Assembly (NCBI GenBank): GCA_026388755.1
Contig: JAPLJE010000470.1
Span: forward strand, 1-7,270
Direction: 5' to 3'
DNA: 7,270 bases
Source: Deltaproteobacteria bacterium
GTDB lineage: Bacteria; Desulfobacterota; Desulfobacteria; Desulfobacterales; Desulfatirhabdiaceae
This document shows, one piece after another, positions 1 to 7,270 of the stretch. The notes beneath the pieces are model-generated. The model was given only the letters and a program-made list of their open reading frames with translations. It was not told where the DNA came from and made no database searches. The position numbers were made by a program, and so were the translations under genes. The stretch's first letter is position 1. Every line of letters starts with the position of its first letter.

Positions 1-1
1 C

Positions 2-1020
<1,019 letters not shown>

Positions 1021-1024
<4 letters not shown>

Positions 1025-2442
1025 GTTCAGGTCCCAACCACATTCCCGAAAATGTACAGCAAATTTATTTGATCGCTGTGTGTGGAACCGGCATGGGAGC
1101 ACTGGCCTGTTTGCTGAAAGATTTTGGCTTTAATGTGACGGGGTCCGATCAACAGGTATATCCTCCCATCAGCCTCCTTCTCGAAAACAAAGGCATTCCG
1201 GTCCTGGAAGGCTTTGATCCGGATCACATCACCACGGATTACGACCTGGTGGTGGTGGGAAATGCCGTCCGGCAAGACAATCCCGAAGCCGCCCGCATGA
1301 GGGAGCTGAATCTTCCGTTCTGCTCCATGCCCCAGGCCATCAACCATTTTGCGGGTTTCGGGAAAAAATCTCTGGTCATCGCCGGCACCCACGGCAAGAC
1401 CACCACATCTGCTCTTCTGGCCTGGATTCTGTTCAGCGCAGGATTTGACCCCACTTACATCATCGGCGGCATTCTGAAAAACTTCGGCACAAACTACCGG
1501 GTGGGCGACGGCCCTTACATGGTGCTGGAAGGGGATGAATATGATACGGCCTATTTTGACAAGGGACCGAAATTTCTGCACTATGATCCGATGGCGGCAA
1601 TCCTGACCAGTATTGAATTTGATCATGCGGACATTTACAGCGATCAGGCTGCCGTCAGAAATGCTTTTGATACCTTCATTTCAGGGATGTCTTCGCAAAG
1701 CACGCTGGTTGCCTTTGACCAGGACCCGATTATTCATGATCTGATTCAAAACCGCCCTTGCAGGATATTGTCCTACGGCACGGACGCCGGATCTGCCTGG
1801 AGACTGGGAACTCATTCGACTGCTCCGCCCTGGACCCTTTTTGATGTCATGAAAAATGGGGGACTCTGGGGCCGGCTTCAGACGCGAATGATCGGCGAAC
1901 ACAATCTTTGGAATGCGCTTTCCGCCATTGCGGTTGCCGATACCCTGGGGATTTCGCCGCCGGAGATTTCCTCAGCCGTGAAGACCTTTGAAGGCGTTAA
2001 ACGCCGGCAGGAAATCCGCGGATGCAAAAACGGAATAACGGTAATGGATGATTTTGCCCATCACCCCACGGCAGTCCGGGAAACCCTGCGCGCAGTCAAA
2101 TCGTTTTATACAGCCGGACGCATCATTGCCGTGTTTGAACCCCGCACCAATTCCAGCATGCGAAGGGTATTCCAGAATGACTATCCGCTATCTTTTGATG
2201 GTGCAGACCTGGTGTGCATCCGAAACCCGCCGCTTCTCCACAAAATTCCCGAAGAGGAGCGGTTTTCCTCAGAGCTTCTGGTCAGAGATTTAAAATGCCG
2301 CGGCATTGACGCCCATTTTTTCCCGGATACCGAAGCCATCATTGATTTTCTGATTACTGCAGCAAGACCTGAAGATCTGGTTCTCATCATGTCCAATGGC
2401 GGTTTTGACCAGATTCATGATCGCCTTTTGGCTGCGCTCTGA
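1021..2442 (+). CDS. mpl: Mpl-type Mur ligase: UDP-N-acetylmuramate:L-Ala-gamma-D-Glu-meso-DAP ligase
   Basis: A cytoplasmic ATP-dependent ligase that joins recycled murein tripeptide to UDP-MurNAc, feeding it back to peptidoglycan synthesis. At 473 residues it is close to the family length (E. coli Mpl is about 457). Domain order is that of Mur ligases: an N-terminal UDP-sugar domain with CGTGMGALA at 21-29 and GSDQQVYPP around 41; the ATP-binding P-loop AGTHGKTTT at 121-129; an EGDEYDTAYFDK stretch and FDHADIY at 200-206 in the central domain; GEHN at 292-295; and a C-terminal domain with DDFAHHPT at 343-350, EPRTNS at 373-378 and MSNGGF at 457-462. The YPP-S segment, the E-DEYD-A-FDK block and the MSNGGF ending resemble Mpl more than MurC, the main alternative. 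All catalytic motifs look intact. It is coupled to hemL upstream through GTGA; there is no clear terminator after it. Confidence 0.93.
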
Positions 2443-2486
2443 CCCCGAACCTCCCGGATATAGATGAATTGATTAATTGGCGATTC

Positions 2487-2492
2487 AGGGGA
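2487..2492 (+). promoter_or_regulatory. Possible ribosome binding site for the tamB anchor start
   Basis: AGGGGA sits 14 bases before the ATG at 2507, which is longer than usual spacing. An in-frame TTG at 2477 lies upstream of this site and has no purine-rich stretch at good distance, so 2507 (MKKPFRHL, followed by a hydrophobic segment) is the better start. Confidence 0.35.
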
Positions 2493-2506
2493 ATTTTTCG
2501 ATACCG

Positions 2507-2662
2507 ATGAAAAAGCCTTTCCGACATCTCATGACGGGACTTGGCGTGATGCTTGGGGTGAGCATCCTACTGGGGATCAGTGCCCTCTGGTATCGGCATA
2601 CCGATCACGCCCGAACACAAATCCTGAATGCACTCAATCGCCAGATTCCTTCGAATCGTTGA
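2507..2662 (+). CDS. tamB: TamB N-terminal signal-anchor fragment, separated from the TamB body by a frameshift
   Basis: This 51-residue frame begins MKKPFRHLMTGLG, carries one membrane segment at about residues 8-28 (rich in L, V, G, I), then HTDHARTQILNALNRQIPSN and stops at TGA 2660-2662. A short basic head, one hydrophobic anchor and then an I-L-N--NRQIP helix is the way TamB proteins normally start; the anchor holds TamB in the inner membrane with the rest in the periplasm. The natural continuation is in the frame two bases along, in the ORF beginning at 2628, which lacks any anchor of its own. The two overlap by 35 bases. I therefore read this as the 5' end of the same gene rather than an independent small protein. 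A TTG at 2477 would add ten residues (MAIQGNFSIP) but seems less likely. An independent small membrane protein cannot be excluded from sequence alone. Confidence 0.72.
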   Translation: MKKPFRHLMTGLGVMLGVSILLGISALWYRHTDHARTQILNALNRQIPSNR

Positions 2663-5600
2663 TTGTTTTCAGGAAGAAGCCGCCGAATGTGATCATCTGT
2701 CCGTATCTATTTCCTGGCGGCAGTTACTCCAGGGAAAGATTCACATACAATCTGCAAACATTGAAAAACCTTGGGTCAAGGTATCGGTCGACCCTGACGG
2801 CACCTTGAATTTTTCCCGCATTTTTTCTGATCCTTCTTCTGATTTAATAACTGCAGATGCTCAATCCAGCCCTTTTCTGCCCTTTGTTTTGGATGCCGTG
2901 ACCCTTACAGACGCCACCCTAAGTTACGAGGATTCACGGAAAAACCTGTCGATTTGTCTGGAAAATATGGATGCGGACATATCGGCCGATTTCCTGAAAC
3001 AGGCGGGTAAGACCAATGTCCGGATCGGAAGCGGCCAGATCTCGAGCCCGATATTTCATACCTTGTTAGGCCCTGTCTCTATTCTGGGGAGTCTCGATGA
3101 CGGGAAAATTATACCGCTGCATCTCAGCCTGTTATCCCCTATCCTGAATGTCGAAATTTCGGGAAGCATTTCACAAATCTGGCAAGCTCCTCAGCTTAGC
3201 TTTACCGTGAACATGGACAGCACGCTTTCAGAACTTCAGCAAAGCCTTGATCTCAACACCCCGATCTCAGGCATAGTCCATGCAACTGGAGCCATTTCGG
3301 GTTCAATTGAAAACCCGGACGTTTCCCTGAACCTGACCTGCGCACAGGCAAAGGTTTCCGAATATTCGCTGGATCGTCTTCAAATGACCGCCTGTCTCAA
3401 AGACCGAGTCCTTACCATGGATTCCATTTCCGAACCAGCAGACAAAGGCACAATTCACATCTCCGGTGCCGCTGATCTGAGACAGGCATTTCCGTCCGGT
3501 GTTTTCGCGGCTCCGGATACCCGGGCAGCCGTATCCGCCAATATGCATATTGGGCTCGATTCCGTAAAACTCTCCGGTTTTCAACCTGGGGCAACCGGTA
3601 TGGTCACGGGGATGCTATCCCTGCAGAGTAAAGGGACGTTGGACCAGCCTCTGAATGCGGATGTCGAGATGGACATCCAGGCCGGACAGGTTTCACTGGA
3701 CCCGGCCGCAGCCCCGGTGAACATGAAGGTCAATGGCCAGGCCCGGTGGGACAGCGGCAGGCTTCAGGTCCACCATCTGACTGCCCAGACAGGGACTACA
3801 CGCCTGACAGCAAAAGGTTTTTGGGGTCCACCGGACCACACCATCAACGGCGAGTTGACCTGTCAGTCCGACGATCTTTCAAGCAGCCTGTCTCCTCTGG
3901 GTATTCGGGGGGCAGTCGGGAACTTTCGGGCTCAGGCCAAAGTGTCCGGAACATTGAAGGCCCCGGCATGCTCTATTAAATTAAAATGCTCAGGGCTGGG
4001 ATTCCGGGACATCCGGCTTGGCGCGATAGAACTGGATGCGGAGCTGGAGCCTTCGGGCATTCTTCGCATCTCCACCCTGTCCTTAAAAAATATGGGATCT
4101 GAACTGACAGCCAAAGGCCAGCTACCAATTCTCTCGGGCAAAGCCATGGATTCCGGCATGACTTTTACTTTTACTGCGGCGTTTCGTCAGATTGAACCTG
4201 TTGATTTTATGCGTTCGTCTATCATTCAAGGCATGATTGACGGCGACTGCAAACTGGAAGGAACAAAAACTTCGATGTCAGGGTTCCTGCAGTTCCAGGG
4301 AAAAGATATAAAAATTCAGGCTGTCCGACTGGGAAATGTGACCGGAGACTTCCAACTTTCTGAAAGTGCAATTCAAATTCAGCGTCTGTTTCTACAAAAC
4401 CGGCGTTCACGAGCGGATTTTACCGGCAGAGTTCAGGTTTTCGACCCCGGCACCCGTAAGCTTAATCGGGCGCTGCCTCTTTACCTGAGCGGCTCCGGAA
4501 CCCGTTTGTTTGCAGAAGATTTCGTGGATTATTTAAAAGGGAAATTTTCACTGGCTGCCGAACTGGAAGGAACCCTTGAACAGGTCAGGGGAACAGCAAC
4601 CCTTGAGTCTGAACACTTGAATGTGGGCCCAAAGCTCTTCTGGCAGAATCTGACATCCGTTCAATTGGCAGCCAGTTTTCAGGATAACAAACTGAATATC
4701 TCAAGAGCCCGTGCAATTGTGGCCCCCGGTGAACCATTGGAAGCCTCCGGATGGATTGCGATGGATGAGACATTTCACTTTGATTTAAAGGCTGACGGCA
4801 TAGATATCAATCATGTGGATGTCCTTTCCGGCATTCGGCCGGCTGGAGAGGGGAATTTGGTTTTAAACCTTTCGGGAAGCGGAAGCCTGGATCACCCCAA
4901 GATTCAAGGCGATGTCGTTGTGAACCCCTTCCGATTTTATGACAGCAACTGGGACAATACCCGCTTTCAGTTGGATATGGTTGATGCTCTTGCCCGCTTT
5001 CAGGTACAATCACCGATTCGCGGCTCAGCATCCTATCAGTTTCAAACTTGTGATTATACGGCTGACCTGGATTTCATTCAAATGGAACTCTCGCCGTTTT
5101 TCCAATTCGCGGATCTGCCGGGCTTCGGCGGAAGGGCTTCTGGAAAACTGACCGGTTCGGGAAATCTCAACTCACTGAAAACCCTGAAAGCCGACGCTGG
5201 TTTTTCCGAACTTTCACTGAATGCAAATGGAAAAACCATTATCGAAGGCCGAAACCTGCAACTTGGCATTCAAAACGAAGCCATCATCATCCCGCAGAAC
5301 CGCCTGACCCTTTTTCAGGAAGGAACCCTTGATATCGGAGGTGAAGCCCGGCCTGGCCAGACTGTAACGCTTCGCCTGAATGCCGATATTCCGATGAAGG
5401 CAGTAAGGCATTTCAATGATGCGCTTTCCGACTTACGCGGGAATCTGATCATTTCCGCTCTGATGAAAGGTTCCTGGTACAGTCCGGAAACAGAGGCTGT
5501 TGTGGATATCCGGAATGCAGGATTGTTTCTTGATAAAAGCTCGCAGGATATTCATGATGTAAACGGCCGGATACATATCACCCCCAAGGCCCTGACCATT

Positions 5601-6653
5601 GACCCAATTGAAGGGCAACTGGACAGCGGCCGCGTCACGCTTAAGGGGAAAGCGGCGCTCGACACCTTCCGGATAACAGGCATGGATATTCAGATGACAG
5701 CATCGCAGCTTCCGGTCAAAATCGTCGATACGCTCGATGCCAAACTCAATGCCGATCTGACCCTTCAGGGCACGGCACAGACACCTGTGATTCAGGGAGA
5801 AATCGTCGTTCTGGAAGGCCTGTATTATAAACAAGTGAACATCAATCCGATCCGGTCTCTGATTCAGCGTGAACGCGGCTTTCAGGCACATCCGGAAATT
5901 GTTTTTCCGTCCGTGATCCAGAATACGCTCCTGGATATCCGGATTCCACCCCGCAACCTGTTTATTGTGGACAATAATCTGGCGCAGTTAAATCTGTCTC
6001 CGGACATGCACATTACCGGAACCCTCCAGCGCCCCATCATCCAGGGCAGAACAAGGATTGATTCCGGAAGCCTTCAATACCAGAGCACAACATTTACCGT
6101 CAAAAAAGGGTTTATCGATTTTACCAATCCTTATACCCTGGAATCTGTAATAGACATTCAAAGCCAGGCTGCCATCCAGAACTGGACCGTCTTTCTGGAT
6201 ATTTCGGGGCCGCTGGACAAATTGAATCTGAAGCTGTCATCTTCTCCTTTTCTGGAGGACAACGATCTGTTATCCCTTCTGATAACGGGGAAAACATCAC
6301 GAGCCACAATCAACAAAACATCCGACAGTTCAGCCTCTTCACAAAAAATGCTTGCCGATCTGCTCTCATCCTCTATCGGCAGTGATTTGAAAAAGGTATC
6401 CGGACTGGATATTCTGGTAGTGGATTCGACCGGTGAACGCCGCTATATCCATGATGATCCCTTGAAAGTGACATTCGGGAAAATCATTTCCCCGCAAATC
6501 ACTCTGAAATATGCGGTTGAAACCAAGGGCGGCGTGACGTTTCAGCGAACCATCACCGAATACATGTTCTTCGAAAATATTATTCTCAGCGGATTTCAGG
6601 ACAGCCGGGGTGTTTTTGGAGGAGAAGTCAAATTTCGCCATGAATTCCGGTAA
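2628..6653 (+). CDS. tamB: TamB-like translocation/assembly module protein (AsmA-like, DUF490), main body
   Basis: TamB is an inner-membrane-anchored, periplasm-spanning beta-rich protein that works with the Omp85 protein TamA in outer-membrane assembly; AsmA-like relatives are linked to phospholipid transport. The frame is 1341 residues (E. coli TamB is about 1259). Residues 46-66 hold an AsmA-type segment (EKPWVKVSVDPDGTLNFSRI). A long run of alternating polar and hydrophobic strands follows, punctuated by a G-[ST]-L-x-x-P-x-[IV] type motif near residues 225, 336, 441, 752, 1048 and 1131. The last ~360 residues match the conserved TamB C-terminal domain, including SPFLEDNDLLSLLITGK near 1206 and a beta-strand-like ending GGEVKFRHEFR. 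The ATG at 2628 directly follows an in-frame TGA, has no ribosome binding site and would give a protein without signal or anchor, so it is probably not a true start; the real 5' end is at 2507 in another frame. The 3' end overlaps the tamA start by 14 bases. Function as TamB is well supported; whether the gene is intact is doubtful. Confidence 0.88.
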   Translation: MHSIARFLRIVDCFQEEAAECDHLSVSISWRQLLQGKIHIQSANIEKPWVKVSVDPDGTLNFSRIFSDPSSDLITADAQSSPFLPFVLDAVTLTDATLSYEDSRKNLSICLENMDADISADFLKQAGKTNVRIGSGQISSPIFHTLLGPVSILGSLDDGKIIPLHLSLLSPILNVEISGSISQIWQAPQLSFTVNMDSTLSELQQSLDLNTPISGIVHATGAISGSIENPDVSLNLTCAQAKVSEYSLDRLQMTACLKDRVLTMDSISEPADKGTIHISGAADLRQAFPSGVFAAPDTRAAVSANMHIGLDSVKLSGFQPGATGMVTGMLSLQSKGTLDQPLNADVEMDIQAGQVSLDPAAAPVNMKVNGQARWDSGRLQVHHLTAQTGTTRLTAKGFWGPPDHTINGELTCQSDDLSSSLSPLGIRGAVGNFRAQAKVSGTLKAPACSIKLKCSGLGFRDIRLGAIELDAELEPSGILRISTLSLKNMGSELTAKGQLPILSGKAMDSGMTFTFTAAFRQIEPVDFMRSSIIQGMIDGDCKLEGTKTSMSGFLQFQGKDIKIQAVRLGNVTGDFQLSESAIQIQRLFLQNRRSRADFTGRVQVFDPGTRKLNRALPLYLSGSGTRLFAEDFVDYLKGKFSLAAELEGTLEQVRGTATLESEHLNVGPKLFWQNLTSVQLAASFQDNKLNISRARAIVAPGEPLEASGWIAMDETFHFDLKADGIDINHVDVLSGIRPAGEGNLVLNLSGSGSLDHPKIQGDVVVNPFRFYDSNWDNTRFQLDMVDALARFQVQSPIRGSASYQFQTCDYTADLDFIQMELSPFFQFADLPGFGGRASGKLTGSGNLNSLKTLKADAGFSELSLNANGKTIIEGRNLQLGIQNEAIIIPQNRLTLFQEGTLDIGGEARPGQTVTLRLNADIPMKAVRHFNDALSDLRGNLIISALMKGSWYSPETEAVVDIRNAGLFLDKSSQDIHDVNGRIHITPKALTIDPIEGQLDSGRVTLKGKAALDTFRITGMDIQMTASQLPVKIVDTLDAKLNADLTLQGTAQTPVIQGEIVVLEGLYYKQVNINPIRSLIQRERGFQAHPEIVFPSVIQNTLLDIRIPPRNLFIVDNNLAQLNLSPDMHITGTLQRPIIQGRTRIDSGSLQYQSTTFTVKKGFIDFTNPYTLESVIDIQSQAAIQNWTVFLDISGPLDKLNLKLSSSPFLEDNDLLSLLITGKTSRATINKTSDSSASSQKMLADLLSSSIGSDLKKVSGLDILVVDSTGERRYIHDDPLKVTFGKIISPQITLKYAVETKGGVTFQRTITEYMFFENIILSGFQDSRGVFGGEVKFRHEFR
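6618..6625 (+). promoter_or_regulatory. Ribosome binding site for the tamA-like gene
   Basis: GGAGGAGA is a strong Shine-Dalgarno match inside the end of tamB. It lies 14 bases before the ATG at 6640, somewhat far, but much too far (about 41 bases) from the next in-frame ATG at 6667, so it favours 6640. Confidence 0.5.
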
Positions 6654-7270
6654 AAAACTTGAGCAGATGACAGTTATCAGACGGCGGAAGATCATAAGTC
6701 GGAAAGTCGGGAAAATCGGCTTTTCAACGCTTCGCCGTTTCACCGCTTCGGTTTTGATGGTCGTCTGCTGCCTGCTTTTGTCATTGTCCCGAACCGTCTC
6801 CGCCGATTCACTCCCGGAAGAGCTTCCCTGCTTTTCCAAAGACCTCGGTGGGCGGATAAAAGACATTCAGGTCCATGGCGCTTTCCCCCTGTTTGAGCGG
6901 GATATTGTGAGCGCCATGACGATCTATATCGGCACTGCCCTGGACCACGCCAGAATATCTTTTGACCTGTCAGAGCAGAAATCCCGGCTTGAATCATATT
7001 TGAAAGAGCAGGGTTTCACAGACCCTTCTGTCACAGTTCAGGCATTTCCGGATGCATCGGACAGAAGATCTTTTGGCCATTATGTGGTTCAGGTGAATAT
7101 GGATAAAGGCCATTACCAGCATCTTCAAAATATCCGATTCACCGGTGCCGGAGCTTTGGCGACCAACCATGCGTTTTCGGCCCTGAGACTTAAAACCCGG
7201 ATGACGACCTGGAAAAAGGCCTTATTGCCGGGCGTTTCAGGCCGCTTGATTCATGCCGATATTCAGAAAG
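6640..7270 (+). CDS. tamA: POTRA-containing outer-membrane protein of the TamA/BamA (Omp85) family, 5' part
   Basis: The frame stays open from ATG 6640 to the right edge (210 codons plus one base), so the gene continues outside. It starts with a basic stretch of about 33 residues, a hydrophobic core at about 36-50 (SVLMVVCCLLLSLS) and a likely signal peptidase I site after VSA at 53-55, giving an exported protein. Residues 73-155 read as a first POTRA domain (KDIQVHGAFPLFERDIV, then a helix ending LKEQGFTDPSVTVQAF, then HYVVQVNMDKG), and a second begins at about 163 (QNIRFTGAGALATNHAF). The C-terminal beta-barrel expected for this family lies beyond the edge. Overlap with the tamB end and the family match make it the likely TamA partner, anchoring TamB at the outer membrane. 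The n-region is unusually long, so a start at 6667 is possible. A BamA or other Omp85 protein is the alternative; the neighbour argues for TamA. Confidence 0.82.
   Translation, partial: MNSGKKLEQMTVIRRRKIISRKVGKIGFSTLRRFTASVLMVVCCLLLSLSRTVSADSLPEELPCFSKDLGGRIKDIQVHGAFPLFERDIVSAMTIYIGTALDHARISFDLSEQKSRLESYLKEQGFTDPSVTVQAFPDASDRRSFGHYVVQVNMDKGHYQHLQNIRFTGAGALATNHAFSALRLKTRMTTWKKALLPGVSGRLIHADIQK

Noticed and set aside
2469..2497. Possible sigma-70 promoter (TTGATT, 17 bases, AATTTT) before tamB.
   Set aside because: The -10 matches only three of six positions, and the start of transcription would fall after the only candidate ribosome binding site.
2481..2500. Small inverted repeat ATTC-AGGG-GAAT followed by T-rich bases, a possible terminator after mpl.
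   Set aside because: The stem is only four A/T-rich base pairs, too weak for an intrinsic terminator.
2651..2665. Programmed +1 frameshift at CGT TGA T, resembling the stop-codon recoding of prfB.
   Set aside because: Slipping from CGT to GTT would leave mismatches at the first two codon positions, no internal Shine-Dalgarno is seen just upstream, and a true recoding site would not explain the apparently missing residues.
6745..6790. Lipoprotein signal with the CC pair in VVCCLLLS of the tamA-like protein.
   Set aside because: The position before the first Cys is Val and not Gly, Ala or Ser, and the Cys pair lies inside the hydrophobic core rather than after it; the VSA site fits signal peptidase I.
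6366..6997. Reverse-strand ORFs over the end of tamB and start of tamA (6366-6866, 6740-6997).
   Set aside because: The forward frames encode the TamB C-terminal domain and a signal peptide plus POTRA; the reverse translations look random.

Overview
The window carries five forward-strand coding regions packed almost end to end, with no RNA genes, mobile elements or CRISPR arrays that I can see. The base composition (about half G+C), the gene content (a C5-pathway haem gene, a peptidoglycan recycling ligase and an outer-membrane assembly module) and the style of the proteins suggest a Gram-negative, diderm bacterium. A Desulfobacterota (old Deltaproteobacteria) lineage is my best guess, but that is an impression from the protein sequences and not proven here.

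Layout: (1) 2-1024, the last ~340 residues of glutamate-1-semialdehyde aminomutase (hemL), cut by the left edge. (2) 1021-2442, a complete Mur ligase of the Mpl type (muropeptide ligase), starting on a GTG that overlaps the hemL stop in a GTGA quartet, so translation is probably coupled. (3) After a short 64-base gap, 2507-2662, a small reading frame that looks like the signal-anchor N-terminus of a TamB protein. (4) 2628-6653, in another frame, the 1341-residue body of TamB (AsmA-like/DUF490). (5) 6640-7270, the start of a POTRA-containing outer-membrane protein of the BamA/TamA (Omp85) family, overlapping the tamB end by 14 bases and running off the right edge. No stop codon interrupts its frame before the edge.

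How the genes fit: hemL makes 5-aminolevulinate for tetrapyrroles. Mpl reattaches recycled murein tripeptide to UDP-MurNAc. TamB and TamA would form the translocation and assembly module, an inner-membrane-anchored periplasm-spanning protein plus its outer-membrane partner. The last three gene functions share an envelope theme; hemL does not.

The most notable observation is that tamB appears broken: its membrane anchor and its periplasmic body lie in different frames (a +1 shift is needed near 2630-2660), and the junction also seems shorter than expected for the family. This could be a real mutation, a sequencing or assembly error, or (less likely) recoding. I found no convincing evidence for a novel biological system.
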